Shown: positions 29,108 through 38,665, counted from the stretch's first letter. The stretch is DNA of 64,000 bases from CBDBES01 sp965204465 (GCA_965204465.1 CBDBES010000002.1:930001-994000), one strand, 5' to 3'. The notes: generated by a model from the sequence alone, not told the origin. Made by a program: numbers and translations.

Positions 29108-29123
29108 TTATTGATTTCATTCT

Positions 29124-30566
29124 ATGGTGTCTGTGAATAAAACGAAACCATATCCTAAAGAAGAATGCGGGATTGTTGGAGTATATAATATCCCAGAGGC
29201 GGCTACCATTGCTTATTTAGGAACTTATGCATTACAGCATCGTGGTCAGGAAAGCGCCGGGATTGTATCTCTACATGAGAATCATCTATACCGGTACGCG
29301 GGGATGGGAAAAGTAATAGATGTTTTTACCCAAAGTAAGTTATCCCAACTAAAAGGCAAAATTGCAATTGCTCATAATAGATATAGTACCACAGGCGCTA
29401 GTTTTTTAAGAAATGCACAACCCATCCGTATGGAATCTCGTCTAGGGTCCATGGCTCTGGCTCATAACGGGAACCTTACAAATTCATGGAAACTCCGTCA
29501 ACAGCTTGAAAATAAAGGCACCATTTTTCAGACAACGGTGGATACCGAAGTGATCTGCCATCTAATGGCTAAGCTGGGACGAGAAACCCTTCAAAGCGCT
29601 CTTATAGAGGCTTTAAGCATGGTAAAAGGCGCCTATTCTCTACTGGCCTTAACAAAAGAAGCATTATACGCAACGAGAGACCCCCATGGTTTTCGCCCTC
29701 TGATACTTGGAAAAAAAGGAGAAGGGTGGATATTGGCTTCCGAAACATGCGCCTTGGATATAGTGGATGCAGAATATGTCAGAGATGTTCAACCGGGCGA
29801 ATTCATAGCGATTGATGACCAAGGCCTAAGGTCTTTCTTTCCCTTTAAAAAAAGAAAAGAAAGCATGTGCATATTTGAATTTGTCTATTTTTCCCGTCCA
29901 GATTCCAACATATTTAATCAATCTGTTTATGATGTCCGCATTCGTTTAGGCCGGGTTTTAGCCCAAGAATCTCCTGTAGATGCGGATGTAGTGATTCCTG
30001 TGCCAGATTCATCTAATGTATCTGCCATTGGTTATTCCATGGAGAGTGGAATTCCATTTCATACTGGTTTGATCCGATCTCATTATGTAGGCAGAACCTT
30101 TATTGAACCAGATCGAAAAATAAGAGATTTTGGGGCAAAATTGAAATACAACTCTATTCCAACGGTAGTAAAGGATAAAAGAATTATTGTAGTGGACGAT
30201 AGCATTATGCGAGGAACGACTTCGAAGAAAATTGTATCTATGTTGCGTAAAAGAGGAGCTAAAGAGATTCATTTTCGCATATCTTCTTCTCCTACTACTC
30301 ACCCATGTTATTATGGAATTGATATACCATCTAAAGAAGAATTGATTGCTTCTAAGCACTCTATTGAAGACATTAAAGATTATTTGGGGGTAAATTCTTT
30401 GGCCTATCTTTCAAATGAAGGAATGTTAAAATCAGTAAATGCGGGCAAGGGATTTTGTATGGCCTGCTTCAATGGAAAGTATCCAGTTCCTTTGAGTTCG
30501 GATATGCAAAATAATTATTCAAACCAAAAAGAACTATTTGAAGAGTTCAAAGTTGAAGAAAGGTAA
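29124..30566 (+). CDS. purF: Amidophosphoribosyltransferase
   Basis: A 480-aa enzyme that starts purine synthesis by transferring glutamine amide to PRPP. Residues 1-14 form a propeptide, and Cys15 of CGIVGVYN becomes the N-terminal nucleophile. The glutaminase part shows HRGQESAGI, HNRYSTTGA and HNGNLTN; the phosphoribosyl site is IIVVDDSIMRGTTS. Four Cys (in SMCIFE, HPCYYG and CMAC) match the Fe-S-containing Bacillus-type enzymes. It overlaps lpxB by 29 bp. Confidence 0.97.
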   Translation: MVSVNKTKPYPKEECGIVGVYNIPEAATIAYLGTYALQHRGQESAGIVSLHENHLYRYAGMGKVIDVFTQSKLSQLKGKIAIAHNRYSTTGASFLRNAQPIRMESRLGSMALAHNGNLTNSWKLRQQLENKGTIFQTTVDTEVICHLMAKLGRETLQSALIEALSMVKGAYSLLALTKEALYATRDPHGFRPLILGKKGEGWILASETCALDIVDAEYVRDVQPGEFIAIDDQGLRSFFPFKKRKESMCIFEFVYFSRPDSNIFNQSVYDVRIRLGRVLAQESPVDADVVIPVPDSSNVSAIGYSMESGIPFHTGLIRSHYVGRTFIEPDRKIRDFGAKLKYNSIPTVVKDKRIIVVDDSIMRGTTSKKIVSMLRKRGAKEIHFRISSSPTTHPCYYGIDIPSKEELIASKHSIEDIKDYLGVNSLAYLSNEGMLKSVNAGKGFCMACFNGKYPVPLSSDMQNNYSNQKELFEEFKVEER

Positions 30567-31716
30567 AGCAAAAGAAACCAATGTATTGGTTATCGCAGGG
30601 GAAGCCTCTGGTGATTCTTTGGGTGCTTCTATTTTAAGAAGAATGAATGAACTTGAAACGCCTCTACAAATGAAGTTTTGGGGTTGTGGAGGCCATAAAA
30701 TGGAACGAGAGAATGTAGAAATTCTATATGACATACAACAATTAGAGACGATCGGGATTATCGAAGCCATCCAAAAAATTTTTACATTAAAACTTTATGC
30801 AAGAAAAATATTAGAGAAGGCGATTCAAACAAATACAAAAAATGCTATATTGATTGATTACCCAGGCTTTAATTTATACTTATCAAAATATTTGAAAAAA
30901 TGGGGTATCCGATGTTACATGGTAGTTTCTCCTCAGATATGGGCCTGGAATTATAAAAGAGTACATAAAATCAAAAAGTACATTGATCTTGTATTATGCC
31001 TGTATCATTTTGAAGTAGATATTTATAAAAAAGAAGGAATAGAAGCCTGTTTTATAGGGCATCCTCTGGTAAAAGAAATACAAAATAAAAAAAGAGTTTT
31101 TAGGTCTCTTGATCATCTAAAAGAATCAGGCAAACCTAAGATTGCTCTTTTGCCTGGTTCCAGAAAAAGCGAGATAAAAAAACACATTACTAAAATACTT
31201 ATATTGGCCAAGCGTCTAAGGAAGAAGTATCCTAAGGCCATTTTTTATATTACTACCCCCAACTCAGAAGCAACGGAATATATAAAAAAATATCCTCTGC
31301 CTGCTTATGTTAAATTGCTTCCGGAGAAAACTGACGAAGTTCTGGCAAATGTGGATGCTGCGGTTGCATGTTCCGGAACGGTTACATTGCAATGCGCTCT
31401 TTGGAGAACTCCTTTTGTGCTTATATATGTTACTTCTTTTCTAAGCTATATGATCGCTAAAAATATTATTTATCTACCCTATTTGGGGATTATTAATGTG
31501 CTTGGAGGTAAATTTATTACCAAAGAGTTTATCCAATATGATCTTAAGGTAAATGATCTTATCCCAGAAGTGGAAAGACTCATCTCTGACAATGAATATC
31601 GTAAAAGAATGATCCATGAATTTGATCATATTTTTAAAGCATATTATCGAAAAAATTCAATTTCAATGGCAGCCTCTGTATTGGGAAAAAAACTGGGGGG
31701 AGGCTCAGATAAATAG
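30538..31716 (+). CDS. lpxB: Lipid-A-disaccharide synthase
   Basis: A 392-aa GT-B glycosyltransferase joining UDP-diacylglucosamine to lipid X in lipid A assembly. Motifs: VIAGEASGDSLGAS, WGCGGHKM, DYPGFNL, VSPQIWAW, LLPGSRKSEI and VACSGTVTLQCA. The start must be TTG (30538, or 30553 inside the purF tail), because no ATG precedes the first motif. The overlap with purF suggests coupled expression. It shows that the organism makes LPS-type lipid A. Confidence 0.94.
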   Translation: MKSSKLKKGKAKETNVLVIAGEASGDSLGASILRRMNELETPLQMKFWGCGGHKMERENVEILYDIQQLETIGIIEAIQKIFTLKLYARKILEKAIQTNTKNAILIDYPGFNLYLSKYLKKWGIRCYMVVSPQIWAWNYKRVHKIKKYIDLVLCLYHFEVDIYKKEGIEACFIGHPLVKEIQNKKRVFRSLDHLKESGKPKIALLPGSRKSEIKKHITKILILAKRLRKKYPKAIFYITTPNSEATEYIKKYPLPAYVKLLPEKTDEVLANVDAAVACSGTVTLQCALWRTPFVLIYVTSFLSYMIAKNIIYLPYLGIINVLGGKFITKEFIQYDLKVNDLIPEVERLISDNEYRKRMIHEFDHIFKAYYRKNSISMAASVLGKKLGGGSDK

Positions 31717-32355
31717 AGACTTATTTTATTCATTGCTGTAAACCTAAAGTTTTTTTGGCAACTATACGCATATCAAACCAAGTTAATTTTTTCACACTTT
31801 TTTATCTTTTTTTTTCAAAAAACAGTTGGCAAACCCAATCAATGTACTTTTTGATTTTAAGGCGGTTTTTCTCATGTCTGTGACCCCCGCTCTGGTGAAC
31901 ATACCATGTAAACGGTTTATCATTCTTGTTCTGTTTTTTACCCAATATTCATGCTCATCTAATTTTTCTTTTAATTGCCTTGCTAAAGAAAAACTAAAGC
32001 TGCCTGATTCCATGACTACAGTATCTGTTTTTTTTATCCAATCAAAAAGTTTTTTGATATTCTTTGTATCTGTCTATATGCTATTGTACAAACATGCAGG
32101 TCCAAAGACTTTACCAACGGCTTGCACCGAACTACTATTCGAGGTCTAAGCCTCAAATCAACATACGATGGCCGGTTTAGGTTAAACTGGAACACGAGGT
32201 CTATGCCTCAACTTTATATCAACCTGCCACCAGCCTCTGAGTTTGCAAATCAGATCAGATGACCTATCCCAAAGTCTTAACCGTTGGTCAAGTCTACAAA
32301 TAAAAAACATGGTGTCTGGAATGGTATTCTATTCTATTGATATTAAATGGAAATG
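31717..32355 (-). mobile_element. IS110-type transposase debris and small inverted repeats
   Basis: On the reverse strand, 31792-32013 extended upstream in frame to about 32075 reads DTKNIKKLFDWIKK, then VVMESGSFSFSLARQL and KNRTRMINRLHGMF. This resembles the middle of an IS110-family (DEDD) transposase, without its N- and C-terminal parts. The rest (32110-32355) has no gene. It contains two similar hairpins (GAGGTCTAAGCCTC near 32141 and GAGGTCTATGCCTC near 32197) and a stretch GAATGGTATTC near 32317 that also occurs at 10268. Confidence 0.6.
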
Positions 32356-33714
32356 TTATTCAGATAGATTTGCGGAGTTTCTTCTACTCACTTCTAAATA
32401 GGTGCTTAAAGGAGGAGCAGATATATCTTCTTTATTTTCTTCCAGGAGTCTGATGGCATGCAGTCTTTCTGCTTTTTTGCATATATCTTTAATAGACCTG
32501 GGAGAAAGATTTGATAATCTGCTAGAAAGTTCATTTTTATCTTCCCAACTCAAGTGAACGGCATAAAGATTCAATATTTGAGCTATATCATTTTTGTCAG
32601 GATAGGGAAACTCAACGATCGTATCAAATCTGGAAAGTAAAGCAGTATCAATGTCCTCCTTCCTGTTGGTGGCTCCTATCGTAATACAATTAGAATTGCT
32701 TTCAATCCCATCTATTTTTCTCAATAGAATAGAAAGTATTCTTCTAGTGGCTTCAAATATTTTATCATTCCTTGAAATGGCCAGACTGTCTATTTCATCT
32801 AAAAATAAGATCAAATTTTGAGATGCATTATTTTGAGAAGTATTCACTCTATTGACCTCTGAGGCCACATCAAAAATAAGAGCCAACTTCTTGCTAGACT
32901 CTCCATAATAAGAAGACATGATATTTTCAAGAGGGATATACACAAGGGGGCTGTGAGATTCTTTTGCAATAATACGCGCCATTGTTGTTTTACCAATCCC
33001 GGGAGGTCCGCTCAATAAAACAGCTTTTGGATGATTGGTTTCATAATTTATCCTTGTTTTTTTAGCGATGGATTCAAAAATAGTTGAGTTTAAAAGAGGC
33101 AATATGACCGTTTCTTTGATCTCTCTTTTTACAAGATTATATCCTCCAAAATCTTTGAAGGAAATATCAATATCTTCTGGCATATATACATGACAGCCCG
33201 CCATATTTAGTTTTTCTATAGGGCTACCACTATTTTCATTATTTAAAAATAACTTTAATATTTCTAATATAAGACTTAACTCAGAAGCATTTAGCTCTTT
33301 CTTTTTAATTATTTCTAAAACTGGTTGAGTATGTATAATACTTAATCTGATCTTTAAATTATTAAGGATTTCTTCTGTATTGAATAGGTTATCATTTAAT
33401 GCCTGCAAGGAAAGAAATCCTTCTTCAAAAGAATGTATCCTCCAGTTTTCAATATGTCTTTTGGCCAGTATCATTAACTTTAGGAATAAGGTATCTTCTA
33501 ATTTAGGAAGTTTGATCTGAAATAAAAACTCATTTTTTTCATGAGATATCTTAAAATTTGCTTTAAAATGATATTTTTGCAAAATTTTTTCTATTTCTGT
33601 TTTTACTTCCAGATAGTTTATTTCTAATAATGATGTTTCATTTATGATCATGATCGGATCCTTTAAATTATATGAGTATGAATTCAAGTATGGGTTTAAT
33701 ACCATATACGACAT
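32356..33714 (-). CDS. AAA+ ATPase (classical AAA type)
   Basis: A 452-aa protein. The N-terminal about 190 residues are unrecognised. An AAA module follows, with DFGGYNLVKREIKETVILPL, Walker A GPPGIGKTT (about 236), the pore-loop-like SSYYGESSKK, Walker B LILFLDEIDS, sensor 1 GATNRKEDID and arginine-finger LSRFD, then a helical lid. It resembles spastin/FtsH-like AAA modules but has no protease domain or membrane anchor. Its substrate is unknown. It is divergent from the motor operon, sharing a 158-bp intergenic region. Confidence 0.78.
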   Translation of the reverse strand: MSYMVLNPYLNSYSYNLKDPIMIINETSLLEINYLEVKTEIEKILQKYHFKANFKISHEKNEFLFQIKLPKLEDTLFLKLMILAKRHIENWRIHSFEEGFLSLQALNDNLFNTEEILNNLKIRLSIIHTQPVLEIIKKKELNASELSLILEILKLFLNNENSGSPIEKLNMAGCHVYMPEDIDISFKDFGGYNLVKREIKETVILPLLNSTIFESIAKKTRINYETNHPKAVLLSGPPGIGKTTMARIIAKESHSPLVYIPLENIMSSYYGESSKKLALIFDVASEVNRVNTSQNNASQNLILFLDEIDSLAISRNDKIFEATRRILSILLRKIDGIESNSNCITIGATNRKEDIDTALLSRFDTIVEFPYPDKNDIAQILNLYAVHLSWEDKNELSSRLSNLSPRSIKDICKKAERLHAIRLLEENKEDISAPPLSTYLEVSRRNSANLSE

Positions 33715-33796
33715 AATCTTGGGATAGCATGAATCTTTTACCGGATTTTATTTAATATTATTTAGCTTTACGATGTATATTTTCTATTTTTTTGTA

Positions 33797-33825
33797 TTGA
33801 CAAAAATTAATATTATGATTACTAT
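33797..33825 (+). promoter_or_regulatory. Probable sigma-70-type promoter of the motor operon
   Basis: A TTGACA box at 33797-33802 and TACTAT at 33820-33825 are separated by 17 bp, 48 bp upstream of the first ATG of the five-gene operon. An AAGGG stretch lies before ATG 33873. This is a by-eye match only. Confidence 0.55.
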
Positions 33826-33872
33826 TAATATCGTATACTCTTATGTCCGATCAATAAGATAAGGGTAAATAT

Positions 33873-34811
33873 ATGAGATTTATTTATTTATGGATCATAT
33901 TCATTTTATTTCCCATGAAATTCTTATTTGGAATACCCGAACCCATATATGATTCATTAAATGACCTGATAGAAGAGGTGAGGGATGACTATTCATCTAT
34001 AGGAGAAATAACAAGGCGCTCTTTGATAACTTCTATGGAGGCTTCGGATATATTCAGATCAAGCATTAAATCCTATTTTTTGGGAAGACTAAGTAAAAAA
34101 AATGATAACGACGATTTTGAGTTTTTAGTTTGTTCAGATTGTTTGTCCCCCCAAGCGGAAATTGAAGGAGGTAGCTTTATTATTAAGAAAGGCACATTGA
34201 CTGAAGAACAGTTAAAAGGAGTTCTTGAAAATTATAATGCTAAAAGTTATGCCAAAATGAATTTGATCCACACAGGGGTAAGGACGATCTTAGAAGTCAA
34301 TATTTATAGGCCAGGTAATGTGGCACCTATATGGAGTAATGAATATAAGACCAGATTACTTCTTTTTAGTAAGGTAGGATTTAATTTTTTATTAGGAATT
34401 CATCCTGTTTTCTCTTTAGAGGAAGAAAGGTCCACTCCAGTTGGTTTTAGTTTGTTTTTTGGAGAAAGAATATATGGATTTGGTAAAATAGGGGTCCATT
34501 TTCTAGCGACTCTATTTTCAGAAGTGATTCCAAATTCCTATACGATTGGGATCACTGCTTATATAAATCTGAACCAAGTGCTATTCTCCAGATTTCTATG
34601 GGGCGCTATTTTGATTTACGGAAGAGGTGGATTTTCTTTTCTGGGTGGTGGACGGGAATTTAATGTAGGAGGAGGACTGCAGATAGAAATCGGTCTGTAT
34701 ACTTATATTTCTGCCGAAATACTTATTGGAGTAGGGCGTACAGTAGTTACCCCTGATGTTGAATCCTTTCCACTTAGTTTGGTATTTGGATTTGGAGTTA
34801 ATTTATGGTGA
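33873..34811 (+). CDS. Exported beta-barrel-like protein, first gene of the motor operon
   Basis: A 312-aa protein with a signal peptide (1-21, MRFIYLWIIFILFPMKFLFG). A polar domain to about 165 is followed by Gly-rich amphipathic strands (GFSLFFGERIYGFGKIG, GGGREFNVGGGLQIEIGLY, LSLVFGFGVNLW) that end in an aromatic residue, as outer-membrane barrels do. No family is recognised. Its 3' end overlaps the next gene by 7 bp, tying it to the FliG/MotAB-like genes; an outer-membrane partner of that motor is inference. Confidence 0.6.
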   Translation: MRFIYLWIIFILFPMKFLFGIPEPIYDSLNDLIEEVRDDYSSIGEITRRSLITSMEASDIFRSSIKSYFLGRLSKKNDNDDFEFLVCSDCLSPQAEIEGGSFIIKKGTLTEEQLKGVLENYNAKSYAKMNLIHTGVRTILEVNIYRPGNVAPIWSNEYKTRLLLFSKVGFNFLLGIHPVFSLEEERSTPVGFSLFFGERIYGFGKIGVHFLATLFSEVIPNSYTIGITAYINLNQVLFSRFLWGAILIYGRGGFSFLGGGREFNVGGGLQIEIGLYTYISAEILIGVGRTVVTPDVESFPLSLVFGFGVNLW

Positions 34812-35356
34812 TTTTTTTATTTTGTATCATATTTTTCATTCTGCCTATGCAGGCGGTTGATATCACACAAGGAAAAAATAAATTGATCATTAACTATAGA
34901 GGGAATGAATATCCTGTATCCATACCAAGACGTTTTTTAGAAACTGATTCTTATAAAATAAAAGTCAATATTGCTGGCCTTAAAAAAGAATATGGTGATA
35001 TAAAAAAAATGTTAGAAAGAGCTTATTTGGGTAGTGCAAAGAGATTAAAACTCTTACTATTTAAAGCAAATTTTTATTACAATGAAGGCCAGTTTGATAA
35101 ATCATTTGATATTCTGGATGAGGCCGAAAAGGATTTTCCAAGTAGTGAAGAAGTAAAAACAATGAAAGGCTCTCTGTTTTATGTGCTAGGGGCACCTGAA
35201 TTAGCGATCAGTAAATGGGAGGAGTCTATTGAGATCAATCCAGAACAGGAAGGATTGAAAAAATTTCTGGAAAGAGTAAAGAATGCTAGAATTAAAGGAG
35301 ATGAAAAAACACAAGGATCAGACATTCAAGAAAATAAAGATAATAGTGACGAATAG
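34805..35356 (+). CDS. Exported TPR-like protein of the motor operon
   Basis: A 183-aa protein with a short signal peptide (MVIFLFCIIFFILPMQA). A middle region follows, with TPR-like helices: LKLLLFKANFYYNEGQFDKSFDILDEAEKDF and ALAISKWEESIEINPEQEG-type segments at about 80-155. The tail is acidic. It overlaps the preceding barrel gene and is followed 14 bp later by the FliG-like gene. A scaffold role in the periplasm fits the context but is not shown. Confidence 0.6.
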   Translation: MVIFLFCIIFFILPMQAVDITQGKNKLIINYRGNEYPVSIPRRFLETDSYKIKVNIAGLKKEYGDIKKMLERAYLGSAKRLKLLLFKANFYYNEGQFDKSFDILDEAEKDFPSSEEVKTMKGSLFYVLGAPELAISKWEESIEINPEQEGLKKFLERVKNARIKGDEKTQGSDIQENKDNSDE

Positions 35357-35370
35357 ATGATAATGGCCCT

Positions 35371-37086
35371 ATGATAAAATTTAAATCAAATGGTAAAATG
35401 AAAAGAATCAAGAATTTCAAACTGAGGATCATCCGATCTATTCATATATTATTCATTATAAATCTAACAAATGGATTACATTCTAATGAATATATTGTAA
35501 GCAAGATATACGTAGAAAATATGATCACAGAACAATTATCTGCAGAATTAAGTAGATTTTTGCCTGATGATTCTTTCATTATTTTTACAAGCGCTAAATT
35601 AGAAGTAACCAAGCAAAGAGAATTATTAGAAGGAGAAGTATTGAAAAAGAGTCCTCTAGGGGAGAATAAACTGCCTCCTGTTCCTGGTTTTAGAGAACTC
35701 CCTGGTCTTTCAGGATTTAAAGGTAAAATAAATGAAAGAGAAATCTATAGCATGGTCTCAAAAGAAAGAATTACACAGCTATTAGTAAAGGTTATTTTTA
35801 GTAAAAAATTACCAGAAAATAATATCAATACTGCAAAAACCATTGTGAACGACAAACTTATTTCGAGTCTAGGTAATATTGTAAAGATCAATTTCATTGT
35901 AGATGATCTTCCCTCTAAGGAATTATCCCCATCTGATATTTTCACTAAAGGCGATGACTTATTATCAACATTATCTCCTTACTGGCCGTACATTTTAATG
36001 GGATTAGGGTTCTTGTTACTTCTTCTGCTATTCAGTAGAAGACGTAAAACGCCTGATATAAATAAACTAGCAGAACAAGAATTTGCAAGATCTGATCTGA
36101 CTCAAAAAGAGGATGCGGCAAAAAGCGATCTTATTGAGTATATGGAGCAAAATAACTTAGATCAAACAGTAGATGAATTTGTATCCGAAATTTCACAAGA
36201 ACCAATTGTCTCCCGAAAGTTCCTTACCCAATTAGATGAACAAGGGCAAAAGGTGATCTATTCTACTTTAAAAACCCACCCTTTAAAAAATATACTATCT
36301 CAATATTTGTTATTAGGAAAAATACGGACTGAAGAAACAGATAAACCACCTATAAAAGAACAAGTTGCAGGCTTAAAGAATATGACAAATGAATTAAAAA
36401 ATTTCAAGAAAGTCAGCGCGGCAAAATTACAAAACCCATTTGGCATGTTGAGTTTTTTATCTGATATGGAACTACAAAAATTATTTGCCGGAAAGCATTT
36501 TGCTGAAGTATATACAATGTTTGAACATCTTACAAGAGAGCAGATCAAGCAAGTAGTTGATATTCTTCCTGTACAAGACAGGGAAAGCCTGATCTCTCTT
36601 TTGAAGGATAACCAAAAAATTCCTAATGATAAAAGAGAATCTATATTGAAAAAAATGCAAAAAGAGATACAAAAAATTGCAAATGAACTTAAATCAGATT
36701 TTTCTTCTAGTCATAATATCATAGAAGTGATCATTGACACATTGCAAGATGATGAAGAAAAACTTAGAAAAATACTTTCTTCCGATAAAGAACTATCTGA
36801 AAAATATTCTTATTATTTACTTAAAATAGAAGATGTACTAGGCCTTGAACCTGAAATATTGGCACAAGGAATAGAAAATATTTCTAATCAATCTATTGCT
36901 CTGGTATGTAATGGAATTTCCGAAGAAGAAAAAAAGAAAATTTTAAGCATCATACCAGCTTCACGCAAGGATATTATCAATTCTCTTCAACTTACTTTAA
37001 AAGACACTTCTCCTGATATCATCCAGCAAGAGATAAAAAGTTTTATTCGGACATTTCAGGAAGAATTGAAAATTGCCAGAACATAG
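35371..37086 (+). CDS. Membrane-anchored FliG-like motor protein
   Basis: A 571-aa protein. A signal-like N-terminus (a better start may be MKRIKNFK at 35398) precedes a periplasmic region to about 200. One transmembrane helix (PYILMGLGFLLLLLLF, about 205-222) leads to a cytoplasmic part. From about 350 it aligns by eye with the FliG middle and C-terminal domains: LSFLSDMELQKLFAGKHFAE, LPVQDRESLISLL, then IEDVLGLEPEILAQ and VCNGISEEEKKKILSIIP. FliG normally lacks a membrane anchor and is the rotor-switch protein contacting MotA. The periplasmic part, with a VKVIFSKK/VKINFIVDD pair, vaguely recalls FliF, so this may be a FliF-FliG-like fusion. Confidence 0.7.
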   Translation: MIKFKSNGKMKRIKNFKLRIIRSIHILFIINLTNGLHSNEYIVSKIYVENMITEQLSAELSRFLPDDSFIIFTSAKLEVTKQRELLEGEVLKKSPLGENKLPPVPGFRELPGLSGFKGKINEREIYSMVSKERITQLLVKVIFSKKLPENNINTAKTIVNDKLISSLGNIVKINFIVDDLPSKELSPSDIFTKGDDLLSTLSPYWPYILMGLGFLLLLLLFSRRRKTPDINKLAEQEFARSDLTQKEDAAKSDLIEYMEQNNLDQTVDEFVSEISQEPIVSRKFLTQLDEQGQKVIYSTLKTHPLKNILSQYLLLGKIRTEETDKPPIKEQVAGLKNMTNELKNFKKVSAAKLQNPFGMLSFLSDMELQKLFAGKHFAEVYTMFEHLTREQIKQVVDILPVQDRESLISLLKDNQKIPNDKRESILKKMQKEIQKIANELKSDFSSSHNIIEVIIDTLQDDEEKLRKILSSDKELSEKYSYYLLKIEDVLGLEPEILAQGIENISNQSIALVCNGISEEEKKKILSIIPASRKDIINSLQLTLKDTSPDIIQQEIKSFIRTFQEELKIART

Positions 37087-37105
37087 ATCAATCTTTTAAA
37101 ATTGT

Positions 37106-37885
37106 ATGAGACGCTTTTTTGATATAATAACCCAATTATTGGGATTGATCTTGATCATAGTGGCATTTTATGTGGCTTTATCAGATGAATGGAAACAAAA
37201 TTCCCAGTATTATGTTTTTCATCTACCCTCTGCTATTTTGATATGTTTTATTTTAATTGGAATTTTATTTTTTTCGCAAGGACTAGCAAGAGTATTTCAA
37301 TTGAGTAAAGCACTGGTATTTAAATCCCCCTCTAAATTAGAAGCTCAATTGAACACAGTTCAAAAAAACTTAAAAGGCATGAGTGAGGCCTTTTATACCT
37401 CTGGTTCAAGAGGATTAAAAGAGGAAATGAGAAAAAAAAGGGTACCCAAGGTCTGGAATATTGTTTTTAATCAATTAGAAAGTAAAATCGTTAGCTCTGA
37501 CATAAGACTCTTAATACAATATTCTGCCAGGAATTTTGAATCTAATATAAATCAACAAATACATATACTATCTTCCTTAGCTGCATTGGCTCCCTCTGTT
37601 GGGGTGCTTGGAACGGTAATGGGATTGATCAAGCTTCTAGGCAATTTAAAGGATTTTAGCTCTTTGGGTAGTAATATGTCTCTTGCGTTGATCACAACTT
37701 TATACGGTGTATTTTTTGGAACAATTGTTTTTAGGCCATTAATATCCAGACTTGAAAATATTAAAAAAATTGAATTGCATTCTTATGAACAGGCTTTATT
37801 TTGGGTGCAATTGATTGATCAAAAGAAACCAAGCTTTTATTTTGATCCTAAATATTTTGATTTAAAACTTAAGAAAAAGGATTAG
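37106..37885 (+). CDS. MotA/TolQ/ExbB-family proton channel subunit
   Basis: A 259-aa membrane protein with four predicted helices: two near the start (about 9-30 and 45-67), and two in the conserved core LAALAPSVGVLGTVMGLIKLL and SLALITTLYGVFFGTIVFRPL. The core is diagnostic of the MotA/TolQ/ExbB family. Placement between a FliG-like and a MotB-like gene favours a MotA role as the force-generating stator subunit. The spacing to its neighbours is 19 and 3 bp. Confidence 0.85.
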   Translation: MRRFFDIITQLLGLILIIVAFYVALSDEWKQNSQYYVFHLPSAILICFILIGILFFSQGLARVFQLSKALVFKSPSKLEAQLNTVQKNLKGMSEAFYTSGSRGLKEEMRKKRVPKVWNIVFNQLESKIVSSDIRLLIQYSARNFESNINQQIHILSSLAALAPSVGVLGTVMGLIKLLGNLKDFSSLGSNMSLALITTLYGVFFGTIVFRPLISRLENIKKIELHSYEQALFWVQLIDQKKPSFYFDPKYFDLKLKKKD

Positions 37886-37888
37886 TAT

Positions 37889-38551
37889 ATGGACAATAAT
37901 ACGTCAAATAAAATTGAAGTGACTCATGAAGAATCTAGCAGTGACGTAAATGGTTGGGCAGTCAGTTATGGGGATGTGGTTACCCTGTTATTGGTTTTTT
38001 TCATCATTGTTGCTTCTGCTGCTGAAATGAGTTCTGTAAGGCTTGCCATGTTGCATAAGGCATTTAAAGGCGAAACAGAAGAGATGCATTCAATTGAAAA
38101 ACTACAACAAGATTTAAAAGCAATTTTAGAAAAAAATAATATGGCGGATGATGTAAGAATCGAACCGGCAGAAGATGGAGTTCATGTGATCATAAAGAAT
38201 AAACTTCTTTATTCTTCTGGTTCGGCTAACATCAGTACTGAAAATATAAAGAAGATCACTCCTATTTTACAAGTATTTCATGGTCTACCCAAATCTTATC
38301 ATTTTTCTATTGAAGGTCATACAGACAATGTACCCATCAAATCAGAGTTATTTGCTTCAAATTGGCATCTGTCCACGGCAAGAGCATTATCCATTTTGGA
38401 GCTATTCAAGTTGAATAATTTTTCGGATAGGAGATTAAGAGTACAGGGATTTGCAGATCAAAAACCAATAGCTCCTAATGAAGATGAACAAAAAAAACCC
38501 ATTGAAGTAAATCAAAAGCAAAATAGGCGCGCTGTAATAAGAATTTTTTGA
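37889..38551 (+). CDS. MotB-like stator protein with OmpA peptidoglycan-binding domain
   Basis: A 220-aa protein with a short cytoplasmic tail and one transmembrane helix beginning WAVSYGDVVTLLLVFFII. Asp29 sits where MotB has its proton-carrying Asp. A C-terminal OmpA/MotB domain binds peptidoglycan (FSIEGHTDNVPI, NWHLSTARAL, GFADQKPIAPN, NRRAVIRI). It ends the motor operon. With the MotA-like subunit it should form a peptidoglycan-anchored, ion-driven stator. Confidence 0.87.
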   Translation: MDNNTSNKIEVTHEESSSDVNGWAVSYGDVVTLLLVFFIIVASAAEMSSVRLAMLHKAFKGETEEMHSIEKLQQDLKAILEKNNMADDVRIEPAEDGVHVIIKNKLLYSSGSANISTENIKKITPILQVFHGLPKSYHFSIEGHTDNVPIKSELFASNWHLSTARALSILELFKLNNFSDRRLRVQGFADQKPIAPNEDEQKKPIEVNQKQNRRAVIRIF

Positions 38552-38635
38552 TCCTCTTAGTTCATTAGATTTTTCAAGAAATGCGATAGTTATAATTTAA
38601 TATCGTATTTTTCCCAATTTGATCCTATTTTTCAT

Positions 38636-38665
38636 AATAAGCTAAAAGATTTGTAGAAACCAATG
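38636..38665 (+). repeat. 30-bp sequence repeated inverted at 50383-50412
   Basis: The bases leading into IS remnant copy B are an exact reverse complement of those flanking the right end of the IS481-type element. A 17-bp part also occurs left of that element (49168-49184). The two IS sites thus share flanks, which suggests recombination or insertion of both into the same older repeat. Confidence 0.85.
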
